Shown here one piece after another: positions 26,416 to 45,965 of a stretch of 47,500 nt of DNA; the stretch's first letter is position 1, and the number at the start of each line of letters is the position of its first letter. The DNA is from Chrysomallon squamiferum. Its lineage: Eukaryota > Mollusca > Gastropoda > Neomphalida > Peltospiridae. A program made the translations under genes and the position numbers. Location: NCBI GenBank assembly GCA_012295275.1, contig CM022669.1, positions 6,739,989 through 6,787,488 on the forward strand, given 5' to 3'. A model generated the notes under the pieces. The model saw only the letters and a program-made list of their open reading frames with translations. It did not search any database and was not told the DNA's origin.

Positions 26416-28388
26416 TAAATAAATAGAATAAAAAATTTAAAAAAATGAAATAATTAATCCTACTCTAAAGTTTGAGGTCCTTTATATATATATATAATTT
26501 TACAGATACACACATATGACTAAAGCTAAAAATAACATGAAATGGAAAGGTAACTGTGTACACAATTTTTTTTTTTTTTTTTTTTTTTAACCTCTTGAAG
26601 ATGGTGGTCTTTTCATTTCCACACTTGCAAATGTTCCTCCAGGTATGTTTTTTGTTACATCTTCTAAACCCAGAAACCCCTCTCTCATCAAAACCTAAAA
26701 CAAAAAAAATTATTTCTCCTGTGAAACAAGCAGTAACACATTTATATGAAAATATCTCATGGCAGACATTTTAATTTTATTATTTAAAAAAAATCTTTCG
26801 TGATGTTGACAAACTGATTTTGTATACTTTCTAATAAATGTTTTAAATTTACAGAAATTAATCTTTACTACTAATAAAGTTTATTATTAAAATAATTATT
26901 CTTGGCATTCATAAGCACATCATATTTGAATATTTCCTGTAAAGTTAGTAGTGTGTATAATAGATTATGAAGACTTATGTAATCTATGAGAAGGTGCACA
27001 GAAAATGAATAATTTGCTGATGATATCAATTATTTACACCTATCTTGCTTTTGTATAAGATAAAATATTATCTGTGTAAATTAACCTACTTTGACATGTT
27101 TCAATGGCAAAAACTGTGTAAAAATGACTGTGTATTCATTCTAGGACAATATGTAACCCATCACACTAAATCAGATGTTAATTCACACAGCCAAATATTG
27201 AAATTTAGACATAAATTTAAAATAAAGCTTATGGTTTCAGGAATCTGATAATATTCAAAACTACAGTCAGCCAATGTGACTTAAGATCTGGTTTGATGTG
27301 TTGTACATTTGATAAAGATAAATAAAGTACCTGTTCAACTAGTTTACAAGACATGGGTGTGTATGCTCCACTAAATACATAGGACATGTCATTGGGATTC
27401 TTCAGGTTTATCTCATCTGCTGATTTAGGTATCTGAAGAAATAATGTAATTTTATTTCTGCTTGTAATTTTTGTATCTGAGAGGTTCTTTTTTGTGGATG
27501 TTCAGTTTTTATTTTTGAAAAATAGAACACTTCTTGGCTTACAGTAATTTTCTTTATTCATTAGTTCATTATTATTATATATGTATTTTATTTTATTATT
27601 ATTATTATTTTTATTTATTTTTTTTTTTTTAAACAATGGATCATATTTTCTGTTTTTAGAGAAATAATATATTACAGTTTTTCTTTATAATAAAACAATA
27701 TTATTACTTCAGAAACACAACATTTATATTTTACAATTATATAATATTTAAAAAAAAATAAAAAATAACAATTCACTTTTAAAAGCATACTAACAGGAAT
27801 TCTAACAGGAAAATACTCACAAGATTTAGTTTCTTGGCAATAGACATGAAATAACTTCTTCTAGTGATGGCTGCCAGGCCCTTTGCAAGAGGTTTACCAG
27901 GGGCCATAACTTCCTGCTCCACCAGCATTCCCAGTTTTTTCAAATTAAAGAAACTCAACAAATGCTCAAACCCATAACTCTATATAAAAAATATAAAGAA
28001 ACACATTGTTTATTTTCAATTTCCTTTAAATTTTTATTGTTTTAAATAAATGTTTTAATAATTCTTTTATTTATTTATTTATTTATTTATTTATTATTTC
28101 TCTGTGTAATATAAACATCTATGTGTGTCAAAACAGAGAAGCATAAAACTTGAGATAGACACACATAAAAAGAAAACAAATTAGACAGACTGTAATAATT
28201 TCAGTTTCTGTTTGTTTCTGACTGATTTCCACTGTATTAATCCAGTGAAAATAATAATAAAAATCTCAGAAAAGAACACATAATAATAATAATAATAATA
28301 ATAATAATATTAATTTTATATTAATAAATAAATAAATAAATACATATATAAAAGAGACAGACAGACAAATAAAATAAAATAAAATAAA

Positions 28389-28425
<37 letters not shown>

Positions 28426-28439
28426 AAATAAAATAAAAA

Positions 28440-28470
<31 letters not shown>

Positions 28471-28965
28471 CAAAACAAAACAAAACAAAACATTAAAAGT
28501 GTTTTACCTGTAAAAACTGAGTTTTTAGTGATCTGTAACTGGAGGAAGACAAACCATCTTGTGTGAGAGAGGCCAGACACATGAGCTTCAACAGTGGCAC
28601 CATTGGAGCCTACAGTATGAATCAACACATACGATAAAAACATGGATTATGTGTGTACTACAACTTTTAAGAATTATTAAATATAGGACATATAGAGCAC
28701 TAAAAATAATTATATTTCAGTTTACCTACCTGTTTATGGATACATTCTTCAATGTAAGTTAGATTATCCTTGAGGTCAGTGCCTTCCAACAAAGCTGAGA
28801 AAATAAAAACATACTGATAGACAAACAAACATTTTTAATGTCTAAACTGCAATACAAAACACACTCAGATACTATGTATAAACAAAGAGAGACAAGCTGT
28901 TTTAACACTGAACTGCTGGCAGAAGTATAAATAATTACAGACTCATAAACTGATGGTCGGCTTAT

Positions 28966-28996
<31 letters not shown>

Positions 28997-31900
28997 AGAG
29001 AAGAAATCCCCACTTATCACTGCTCTTCAGCTAACCATATTCTGTGCTTCACTTCAGTTGGTGAATGGTTCAGACAAGGATGAATAAAGTTGAAGGAGAA
29101 TTATTAAAAACATTTGTTAAAAAATGAATGAAATTTTGAGATAAAGACTTGAGGTGAAGAAGAAGAAGCACTGTTATAGTCCTTTCAAAATAACACCTGT
29201 TAATACTTACAGTGTTCTACTTTAATCTGTTCTTCAAAATCCTGTTTAGCTTTTCTCTTCATGATAACTTCACAAGCTCCAATATCTGTGATTGAAAATA
29301 AAGTAGTAAGTAAACATTTTCATTGATATAACAGTTTAAAAATATGATCAATTGATTACAGATTTTTTTTTCTTATCATTTTCTAATATATATTTATGTT
29401 TGTTGTTGCTCGGGCCTTTAGTTTGTGTATTTATTTTTTGTCAGAAGTAGAAATACAAAAAATATTTTTATGCATATCATTACTGGTTTAAGGATCCTAA
29501 TTCATTTAAAATAAATAAATAAATAAATTATATGTAAATTAATGTAAGTACTGCATTGATTTTTACATTTATTTACATCTCATATTTTTTACTTACGATA
29601 AGACAGAGCTTTGTGTTGTTGTTTTAATGCTCGCAGTTCATTTGAAACAAAATCCTTCATATCTCCCACTGTTTTCAAGCTGTTCTTTTTCTGATAATTG
29701 ACCAAAAAGCTGTATCATACATATATAATATAAAATGAACAAATGGATACAAGACAATTTATCCAGAAACTTGGGACCAGAGTTCACCCTGATCTGGATC
29801 TTTCCGTTTTTTTATTCAAGGTTTATTATGTATTTTAAAATATAACATAAACAATGAAAAACAAAGACTGAAACTGTACTTAACAGATACATATTAACAC
29901 ATCATACAATAAGCTAAATAAATGGTCTGGTATCAGTCCATCAAATATACACTTATTTTGTATTTAACATCAAACTTTAATTTTAAAAAATACCAGATTT
30001 TTTTTTTACTGAATTGTTTGATACATGCAGCCATTTTAACATGTTCAGTTTTTTTCAGATTACAGTTTCTTTCAGAAAATAAAAATAAATACTCACATCG
30101 TATCCCACTTGTAATTCTTTGGCCTTGTTGCTTAGATACCCAAACACGTTTGAAAAATGTCTGTTTCTGATTTGTTCATATATCTTTTGAGAAAAAAAAA
30201 AATGATTAATGTGACATAATAATGGTAATCAAATAGTTTTATCCTTTTATAATTGCAACACACTTTTCTGTATGAAACAAAAATAAACATAAACACAGGC
30301 ACATACAGAGAAACACAATTATTTACAAATATATACGTGACTCCAAAATTTCACCAAAATATAAAATAAGTTAATAGGTTAGTTGCATTGCTAAAATTTT
30401 CTATGACTGTAACTTCTTTAAGTACTTTAGAAACCTTGAAACTGAGATGTGAATGATCATGATATGTGATGGCTTCATTGTGGATATGTTCACATAAAGG
30501 ATCTCCTGCCATTATAAAAATAATAAATGTAGATTAAAATCTTCTTTTATTTTTTATTTTTTATTTTTTAATAATTATTATTATTTCTTTATGTCATTTT
30601 TTTTTTTCCCTTTTATTATTTTTTTTTATTTATTTATATCTTTTTTTTTTGGAAGACAAATTTCAGAATTACTATATTTTAAAAAATATGAAAAAGAGAA
30701 GAAAGACTTACTTCATCTTGACTTGTTAGAAGTTTCTTTACAGTTTGGTCCTTCCCAGCAACTTCTGCCCCAAACTCAATAAAACCTGAAGTCAGTGACA
30801 TCCAATGTTTACACTATATCTGCAGCAGTATATTTTCTATCTCTTCTCTCTCTCTCACTCAAAAACACCAGTTAATATCTTCTTTATAATTATTCATTTC
30901 CGAATTTATCAAAGTTGTTTCATAATTTTATACAATGTCAAATTTTACATTCAAGTGGCAAATTCTGTAGTTGTACTGGTAAATTCTTACAGCAGGATCA
31001 GAGAAAATGGTTATCAAATTAAGTACAGATAGTCTTATTAAAATGTTAGTTTTTAATTTCAAACTTACTGCAGTTAATACCAAATGTTTCATCTAATAAT
31101 GCTTCATAGGTGACAGGTGAGCACAGTGGAGTTACAAGATCCACATCTAAAAAAATAATAAGTAGTTTGTAACAGGTGAGAACATTTAGTTACTGTGCTA
31201 AAATTTCAAGTGATTATTCATGACTTTTGTTAATGTCTGAAACTTAAACATCACTTTTGTATTAATGTCTCTTATTTAATAATACATTTTTTAAATTATT
31301 TTATTTCTGCATGCCATCATGCATATATTTACAAAAATATATATAAACGTCACATATATACAAAATTAAACTTTCATAATCAAATAAAATAATGACAAAT
31401 TCATATATACACACCAAAACAAAAACATACCTAATGAACACTCATATACATATGCATACTGGTAAATGTACAAATTCAATATTATAACTTTTGAAGTTAT
31501 GTGATCAGTATAAAAGCATGATAATAATAATCTAAAATAAGCATCTGTAATCCTATAATTTACCTCGATCTATAATAATCAAATTTCCAATCTGACCAGT
31601 TTTTCTGTCTTCTCCAGTTAAACCCTGTATCTTCCTCATCAACTGGTAAACCATCTGAAATATTAATAAATATGTGCCCATATGATATGATTATTCTCAA
31701 ATTGTACTCAATCAGCTAGAAACCAAATGAGTTACAAAATCTGGTTGATTGATTGCAGTACTTGTTCCAAATAATTTGTAACAGTCATATTTATTAATTA
31801 TATGATCAGATTTATCTGGTGTAAAAACAATATATACTGGGTTTTTACTTTGTTGATTTAGTTCAAAATTAGTTTTTTTCTTCTCTTTCTTTATTCATGT

Positions 31901-32659
31901 TTTATGTTATCAAAATTTTTACTTTTTTCTTTTTGAATACCTGATTACAGGAAATGCAGCTGTAAAGAGTGTCTTTATTTTGTAATTATTACTTAGTTGA
32001 GTGGTGTTTCAGTGGTTTTTTTTTTTTTTTTTTTATTTTTCACAAACCTTAGCTCCAGAACCAATACAGTAGACATTTGGTATTCTTCCAAATAAATTCT
32101 GAATATTTACCAGAGAAGAGGACACAGTGTGAAGCCATGTTTGATCACTGTCCTAAAATATAAAACTCATTGCCATTGCTGATTTAATTATTATTATTAT
32201 TATTACCATATTTATATAGCACTTTTTACCATACTAAGTAAGTTCAAGGTATTATATGGTATTAAAATGTATTCAGTGAGTAATAAGTAATTTATCAGTA
32301 TTCAAAATGTAACAGTTGAGCTTTGAAAGAGATAGAAGAAAATTTAAAAATAAGTATTTTTCAGATTTAGTTTTTGTTTGTTTTATTTTTATTTATTTAT
32401 TTTTATTTTAGGTTATTTTTTATTTTTCATCAGAAGGATAGATATTTTAATAATACTAAAATGGTTATATCAATATGAATGCATATATTAGAAGTTCAAA
32501 AGTATAAAACTGTAATAGAATAAATACAGAAACAATTATTTTATTACGTCTGAGAAATTTTTAGAAGAACAACGTAAATCTTAATTACATAAAATTAAAT
32601 AAATAAACAAAATATTTTATAAATACATATATACATATATACACACACACCAACACATT

Positions 32660-32698
<39 letters not shown>

Positions 32699-34857
32699 TT
32701 CATAAAATGAACTGAAGAATTCTGGTAATTCCAGAGACAGAAGATCTCTATCAAGGGGAATGAAATCAAGAGGAAACTCTTCAATTGCAATATGACCAAA
32801 TACACCTTCATGTTCCAAAACCATCTCAGAAACATGAGTCTGAAAAATCAAAATGTCAAAATATATATTATAGAAATATTAGTAAAATATTTTTAACTGT
32901 TGATCTGTTATAAAACCAACTTTTTTTATTAACTTTAATTTGTTATTGCTGAATTTATATATGAGTTTTCAGGAATAAACTGATAGTTCCAAATTAAAAT
33001 ATTAAACTTAATTTTCATAAATTACAACTAAATGATCATATATATATATATTCCATGTATGTAATGATAGCATTAAATAAAAAAACATTTCAGACACTTA
33101 TCATTAACAGCACTTTTTTTTGTTAACATATTCAAACTTTCACAAGCCAAGACATGAAATATAATAATATTTTCCAAATTCCTCTTTTTCTCCCCTGCTA
33201 TTTTACAACTAATCTTTTCTTGCAGGATAATATGAAATTATATTAACAATTCAAGGTTAAAAAAAAAAGAAGAAGAATGAAAGAGCACCTTTCGAGGCAC
33301 CATAATAATTGTGTATGATCTTTTTAATCCTTGGTTCTGTTCAGCATTGATGTGATCTGCGATACATTTCATTGTCTTCATCTCTGGTCGCACAAAATAG
33401 AACCGACTTAAAGGAAAAAATATATTTTATAAAAATTATTAGCATATAAATGAACTAAGTGTAGAAAAAAAATATATATATAAATAATACACAATGTGAC
33501 AATTGAATAAATAACTAAACATTATTCTAAACAGTATACACACTTTATGAACAATAACATAGTGTAATTTACTTGATAATAGGAACAATAATAATAAAAA
33601 TATAAATAATAATAATAATAATACTAAGAAGAAGAAGAAGAAAGATTGAAAGAAAGAAAGAAAAAAGATTGAAAGAAAGAAAGAAAATTTGAAGAATAAA
33701 TACTTTTATCTTTCTATTCAAGTTGAAATATCCTTTCAGTTTTGTATTCTCAGTTTTTCTTTATCACTAGTAGCTGAAGCGATGGTACTATCTAGCTTTT
33801 TTCATGTTAAAAAATAATATTTTACTATTAATATTAAAATATACTGATTTGTCATTAAAGAAACCTTTATTCATTCCACACAAACAGTTTTTCATTATTT
33901 CTGATAATTTCTTATTAAAACGAAACAAAATTAAAAACAAAATTAAAATCATAACAATATATTATTTTAGTACAAATTTTACCTGTGTCCTCCTGGTAAA
34001 CTTTTTTGTGCTGCATCTAGAATAAATATTTTGTCCACTCCATGTTGCTGAAAAAAATAAAAATAAATAAAACAAAAATATTCAAAAAGGAGGAAACTGT
34101 CATAAACATTTTTATTTAAGAAACATTTTTCAAATGCTGCATCAAATGTCATGAGTTATGAATTCAGTTTATGGCTTTGATTATTTTAAAGCTGTTTAAT
34201 ACATCAACTTGCTTTTATTCAATATATTTACCCATTTTATTTAGATATGAAAATTACTTATAAGTAATTAGTTCTATTTCATTCATTCATAAAATAAAAA
34301 TGAATTGTTTTTCATTTGTTTACCCTCAAAAAGGAAATGCCTGCTATTCTGTCTAGGGCCTTCATTAGGTTTGAACCAATGACTAGATCTTTCGAATCTG
34401 GTTCCTGCAACAGAAATGAATATTAAAACAGAAACTGGCTAGAAAGAAATCAGATCTGATTAAACCCTTATTAATTATTAAAAAAAAAAACAACCAAAAA
34501 CATGACTTTTAGCTGTGAAAATCTCCATAATCGTTATAATTTATTTACCAAACACTAAAACGTGTATTTATTATTGCCAGATTATTAAATTATAATTTAT
34601 AAAGTTTATATAAAAGATCTTAATGAATTTAATATTTCATGATTTTATTGTTGGGAACTAAGTAATAACATATCATATGATCATTGAGATAACAGAGTGT
34701 ATCATGACTGTATCGCCAGCTATTTTTCAGTGTCGGGCCTTGAAACCGCACTGTTTAAAATATTTTAAATATATATCATATATATATATATTCATACAGA
34801 TTGCAAAAGATGTGCTAGACGTTTCCTTGAGATTTCTCTGATTTCATTAACATCCAT
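25661..34857 (-). CDS. VPS33B: VPS33B, Sec1/Munc18-family vesicle tethering protein, 19 coding exons
   Basis: Cytosolic SM protein that binds SNAREs and pairs with VIPAS39 (CHEVI complex) in late endosome/lysosome and granule traffic. Exons in transcription order: 34857-34798, 34404-34324, 34047-33983, 33406-33289, 32839-32699, 32152-32048, 31654-31564, 31146-31069, 30785-30712, 30183-30097, 29690-29597, 29285-29211, 28794-28730, 28609-28508, 27979-27821, 27432-27331, 26694-26592, 26273-26157, 25740-25661. They total 1797 bases: 598 codons plus stop, against 617 residues in human. Start [20 protein letters not shown], with ATG at 34857. Matches along the length include [139 protein letters not shown] and [20 protein letters not shown], all counterparts of human VPS33B rather than VPS33A. 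No frame break. Confidence 0.97.
28279..28492. repeat. Compound AAT / AAAT / A-run / AAAAC array
   Basis: AAT units, AAAT units, AAAAT units, an A run of more than 30, then about ten AAAAC units. It lies 15 bases downstream of a VPS33B exon's donor side (exon 28508-28609), so the transcript there is U-rich with GUUUU repeats. Confidence 0.9.
32641..32696. repeat. (CA)n array abutting a VPS33B 5' splice site
   Basis: CA units, an interruption CAACACATTCAAA, then about 16 more CA units, ending two bases before the donor dinucleotide of exon 32699-32839. In the transcript the donor reads GUAUGUGUGUG and continues as a UG tract. Confidence 0.95.
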
Positions 34858-35778
34858 GATTAGTTCAACAAATATCCAAAACACGGAAATGGGAGTAATA
34901 AAGGGAGTTAACTCGATTTATCGGCACGCTCAAGTCTCGATTAAAGCCTACCTGTGACCAATATAAACTGCTGAGCATACATTTTCAATGCCCCGTCAAA
35001 CTATCAGAAGTAGATATCAATTTCCGGCGATGGCTGTTAAGTTAAGCTGATGATTTAAATATTTAGAAATCGGCTGTCAGAAAAAAAGAAAAAAAAGAAA
35101 AATAAGTAAAATAAAATAAAAATATAAATAAAAAAACAATAAAAAAATAATAATAAATAAATAAGAATATGCTATTTTATATCACAAATATGTATATCGT
35201 TTGTCGTTTGATATTAACAGTGGGAAAAACAAAGTTATAAATATTCTGGAAGACAGAAAAAAAAAAAGATTGTTTAAAAAACGTATCTTCGATTTTCTAA
35301 TAAAGTCAGTTTTTGTGTTTTAGAGAAAACAGAGTTTGCAAATTAATTGTCTTACATTAGCTAAAGATATTTACCATATTATGACGATGTTTTAGCCAGT
35401 GCGATATTATTCGTGTGAGTTCTTTAAAGTGAAGTTTGAAAGTGATCCGATCTGAAACTAACAGAAATTTAATATTTCCATTTATTAGTAATATCTTGTG
35501 AAAATTAATATAAATTTCTATTTTTTAATAATTGTTAAGGTCCTTCTCAACTGTATCAAACTTCTTTCTTTTATGTTTAGAATTTTGTATTAGGAGCATA
35601 TCTCCACTATAGACCATTTTTTTTTATTTTTTTTATTAAGCATTATTACTATTACTGTTTATTATTATGATTATTATTATGATTATGATTATTATTATTA
35701 TTTTATTTTTTTCTAATAACACAAGAAGTTAACGTCGCAGGACTTCATATTTTTTCTCTTGGATTTAATATTCACAGA

Positions 35779-35783
<5 letters not shown>

Positions 35784-35810
<27 letters not shown>
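35784..35810. repeat. (CA)13 microsatellite
   Basis: Perfect CA array upstream of VPS33B. Confidence 0.85.
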
Positions 35811-35811
<1 letters not shown>

Positions 35812-38800
35812 TTGTATGATTTTATGTTCTTTAATTTTATTTTAATTTGAAAAATTATGCCTTTTGACTGAATCACTTGCCCTTGGCATTCCATTCTGTG
35901 TCTTAATCTTTTAAACTGAGATTTATTTAGAAATATGGCTGGAATTCACACGCTGAAAACGCCATATATCAAGAAATACAAACGTACTTGATAAATTAGT
36001 GGAATTTAAAATGATTTATAATAAAAAGTATTTGTGCCTTTAATTTGAAAGGTTTATAGGCAATTTTCGTAAGCATGTTAAGATACTGATAACCATCTTT
36101 TCGAATTTTGGATTCGTTTTTGCATATATTACGTCATTGTTTTAAGTCCTCCATTTTTCTCTAATGATTAGACGTATTGTGGATTTTCATATTGTTGATA
36201 ATTCATTTTAAAATAAACCCAGGTAGTTGCCACTCCTTTAATACAGTATTCTGAGGCTGATACATCAATGGCAGCAATGTGTTTTCCCTGTGTTTTGCGA
36301 GGCTCTTTTCATGAATATATTTAAAATATTGTTTAATTCGTTATTCCAGCAAATTTCGATACTTCACGCTACAATTAATTCTAAGGAAGCTGACGTTGCG
36401 TACTTCGAGAGTATAAACCTTAAAAACTGAGACCCACATACAAGATGTTTTGTCACCACACTTCAGCCTCTTGTTTGGGCTGTCACTTGTTTTTCGCTTC
36501 AGACTGATTTTACAAAAGATCACGTGCTTTTTCGCCTTTTGGGGCATCATGTCTGTATATCTTGTTTCTTTACACTGCCGCTGTGTCTGAATAGCAACTG
36601 TCACACATACAGGAGAAGAGATAGTAGAGAAATAACCCAACATTACTAAAATATACATAAAAATACAGAACGAAAAGTTGATCGATGGGGTTACGTTTCA
36701 ACAGCAGCTACAAACAAATGTCTGGAATAGGATACATTGCGATGCGCTGGTGGAATGTAGACAGAGAAAACAAGACATTGGATATTGCAATAATTTATTA
36801 TTAAGAAGATAAACACTTTATTTTTTTTAAAATCGTACAAAACGTAATAAACATAATACATAATTTAGCTCACTTATAACAGCATGAAGCAAAGAACAAA
36901 AGACTCAAGAAATTCATCATTTGTCCCATATCTTTTACGACTTCAAAATAAACGTGTAAGGACTTAGTCCCTCGGCAGGCCTACATCTTTTACGGCCTAC
37001 GCTGTCGAATGTTTGTCTGTAAAACTAATCTTCCAAAATACAGTTTGTATACACAACATGATATCAATATTCATTCACCAATGAACGAAAAAGGAAAAGA
37101 CAAAAACACAGTTTAAATAATGTGTAGCCCTGTTACGTTACTAGTAATTAGTCTAATCATATTTTTTCACCTGTCGTATTTTTTATTTTATTTTCTATGA
37201 CCAGTGGAAATACAGAGCCTGACATTTTTATTTTGATCGTATACTCGTGAATTACTTGTTGAAATAATAATAATAAAGCTTTTGGAAATACCTAAAAAAA
37301 AAAAAAAGAAATTAAAAGGAGAAATCACCGAAGCAGTTATCAGTATATAAAAACAAAAAATTTCCGCCATTTTATTTAGTTTTGGTGACACTCGAGCACG
37401 TTAGGAAATTAAAAGAAACAAAAAGTAGGAAACAGAAAAAGAAATATTTGTTACAATTATCATAATCATCATTATGATCGATAACGTACTTGAATTATGC
37501 GTAAAATGTTTTACTTTCTTATTTGTTTTATAAATGTTTGGTTTATTACGGATAACCTAATTTATATGAGAAAGAAAGAAAAAAAAAAAAAAAAATAGAC
37601 CGATAAACTAGCTTATAGAATAATTTATAGAGTTGGTGAAAATATTAACAAAATTATCGTATATATAACACTTTTTTTTACAATGTATTCCAAATAGAAA
37701 GAAAAATTACAATAGCTATAAATCACCATAAACTGGTGTACTATCGTTACATTTATAATCCTGATTCTTAAAAGCAAATAAAACAGTCACTTGAAAGTGT
37801 ATAAGAACTATATAGGCGATTTGACCGTGTCACAACAGGTACTTTCTAACAAGAAAAACAAAAAAACATCAAAGTATATGAAACAAGTTTAGTCTGTTAT
37901 TTTCGCCCCATCACGTTTTAAAGGAATAATGGCGTGTTTAGTTACATAGTTATAGACAATAGGATAAATAACTTGGCAATGTTCAGTAAAGTATTGAATC
38001 CACGGGAAAATATTATCAGAGAAATATTCTTCTCCACGTCACATTTTGCCTCAAAACAGAACAATGATTTAACTGATCGAATATCTTGTAAATCTGACAC
38101 TTTAAAATAGAAAAAAAAAAAACCATCTATTCCAGAAAAGAAAAGAAGAACGCTCAATAAATAAATAAATAAATAAATATAAAACTCAAAACAAATACAA
38201 ATACAAAAATAAAAATAAAAGACTTTAATAATTAAACACACCCACATGTAACTTGACCTGTGTATAATATAATCTGATAACATTAAATTCGTGAGAAATA
38301 AATTAAGAAAGAAACCGACAGACACGAGAAACCAGTTTTAAGAAAGCATCTGAAATAGTTTTCATTTTCGGATAGGCCACTCTAAATTACCTATTTGATT
38401 TTCATACAATTTCTAATGTTTTATTGTTCCAAAAAGGTCCTGGGATGAATTTTATTTTGTAATTGTATTTTTGGAACATTGGAAATAAAGCACGGTTTTG
38501 TGTACTTTTCTTTTTTTGTTCTATTTAACATAATGTTTTTTATTATTATTATTATTTTTTTTTAATTTTTTTTTTTAATTTCCTTTATGTTATTTATCAA
38601 ATTAATGTATCTCTTTGTTTCCCATGGAGAATACATTTCGCTTCAGACAACAAAATACACGTAACTGCAGATCAGATTTCATTTGCAATATGCATTAACT
38701 GTTCGAGGTAGAAAACAAATATTATAATCGAGTACAATATCTGCAGTATTTGCCGATATGTGAACGTCTTAGCAATAATTGTTAAATAAAAGCAAAATTA

Positions 38801-39033
38801 AATTATAATCGTACAGTCTAATTCGAAATAATATTTATTTTTCATATCTAACTACGTTATTAATATTATTATTATGTACATCTAAACAGCTACGACAATC
38901 TATTTGCAACATAAAAATAATTTTCAAAAATAGCACCAATTTTTAAATATTGCTTTATGTTAAATTAGACTGGTAATCGGCAAGAAACCTTTGCTTAGGT
39001 GAGCAACGAAACGTCACACAAGAATCCTGTACA

Positions 39034-39125
39034 TTCTAATGAGACATGCATTCCTATTGGCTACTGACATGACAACTGCTTCATCTAATGATATTCATCT
39101 TCCTATTGGCTACTGGTATTGTCAC
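39034..39125. repeat. 49-base tandem duplication with CCAAT-type boxes
   Basis: TTCCTATTGGCTACTG occurs at 39051-39066 and again at 39100-39115. Flanking similarity (TCTAATGA before, TG.C after) shows that a 49-base unit is duplicated. Each copy carries ATTGG, which is CCAAT on the other strand. Confidence 0.85.
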
Positions 39126-40337
39126 TCCTAGAATAACTGAATAATAAATGTCTTATTACACTGGCTATGCAGATTATATCTCAGTGTATTTACTACTTAT
39201 AGCTATTGTTCTTTTTCTGTCAGCAGGATGATAAACTCGCTGGTTAACATCTGTTAACGTAAATGTTATTTTCACTGCTGAGAATGAAAGCTGTCTAGTG
39301 CCTACGGACCCCGTCTTTCATTTAGCAAAGTAACACCAGCCATTCTAACGGCTATCGGCACCGTCTGCAGTTCATTCGTCGAAATAATGTAAACCTTTTT
39401 ATTGACTCAAGAACGCACTCTCACCTTTAACAAAATGAAATATGCCATCGCATTGCTTGTTGACTAAAGGTATTATCTGTTAAACTAAACTAAACTTCTG
39501 AGATATCTTTCTGACGTGTCCACCACAGACATAATAAACCAGTTCTCTGAAATATAATCTATCCATCCATCTAGTAGTCACACTAGTAGAATGAGTATCT
39601 AAAACGTGAAGATAATAGAACTGTTTTCCATGTTTTGCCCTCGATGTCTTGCTCATGACAAGCTTCGTACGTATCTAAAGTAAAACAAAAGGACCACAGG
39701 CGACTTGCTATCAATGCAGAGAGTAACTGTTCTGGATTCGTTTGTCTCTGCCCGTTTAACCTCTTTACCTCCATAAACATTCATCCTGACTCTTACTACA
39801 TACTCATCCTATTTCAAATCTTCATTTTGTTAAGTCTGTCCATTGGAATTATAAGATATTAAGCCAAAATATAAATAAATAAATAAATGAAAAATAATAT
39901 CGTTAATTTCATAACCGGTCTCACAATTATGCTTGAGAATATATATTTTTTTTCTTTGTTTTCTAAATATTTAGTAGATAGAAAGACTACATCTCTACAC
40001 ACCCCAACCCCTAAAAAAGTAAATAATAAATAAATAAAATCCAACAAACGAGAACAAACAAAACAAACAAATAAAACAAAACAAAACAAAAAAGATAACA
40101 TAAAATTAGTAAATACAATAAAGTAAAAGAAAAGAATCTGGTCTTTTTGAAGGACAGCTAACCAGCAGTAAAATTTCAAATATTTTCCCGAAAAACAACA
40201 GCCCAAAAAGAACAAATTATTTCGTTCATTCTCACTCGTGCTAAGACTATAAATGGAACGTATACAGGCGGTAGAACCTGGATCCCTGCGTGTTTTTTTG
40301 GCATTTCGCTAGATATCACATGTCGAAAATGCTTCGT

Positions 40338-40343
40338 TTTATT
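40338..40343 (-). terminator. Poly(A) signal AATAAA of the ADAMTS-like gene
   Basis: AATAAA on the - strand about 50 bases after the TGA. It implies a very short 3' UTR. Candidate only. Confidence 0.45.
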
Positions 40344-40392
40344 ATTTTTGGTATAGTTATAGAATGGTCCCTGGTTAACCTATGTGACGACG

Positions 40393-45866
<5,474 letters not shown>

Positions 45867-45965
45867 CTTGACAGGTGAAAAAAAAGATCAAATAACCAAA
45901 TGCTTGTATTAAACATTTTACACTAGTAAGCTAATTTTTAAATCTCTCCCTGTCGTTCACATAAA

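Larger units (their letters stand above)
34858..40392. other. Gene-poor interval between VPS33B and the ADAMTS-like gene
   Basis: About 5.5 kb. The left end must contain the VPS33B promoter and 5' UTR; CCAAT lies at about 34959-34963 on +. The right end contains the 3' UTR of the ADAMTS-like gene, with TTTATT at 40338-40343, read as AATAAA on -. Between them: a (CA)13 array (about 35784-35810), AAAT units (about 38156-38180), a 49-base tandem duplication with CCAAT-type boxes (about 39034-39125), and short unrecognised frames. The frame at 36341-36658 on - (105 codons) has normal composition but no recognisable domain and is not called a gene. Confidence 0.5.

Noticed and set aside
28266-28643. 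125-codon - strand frame
   Set aside because: Mostly A-run and AAAAC array translated as Phe/Leu/Cys. The only real coding inside it is the VPS33B exon 28508-28609, which uses another frame.
36341-36658. 105-codon - strand frame in the gene-poor interval
   Set aside because: Composition is not repetitive, but no domain, splice partners or family resemblance could be seen. One such frame is expected by chance.
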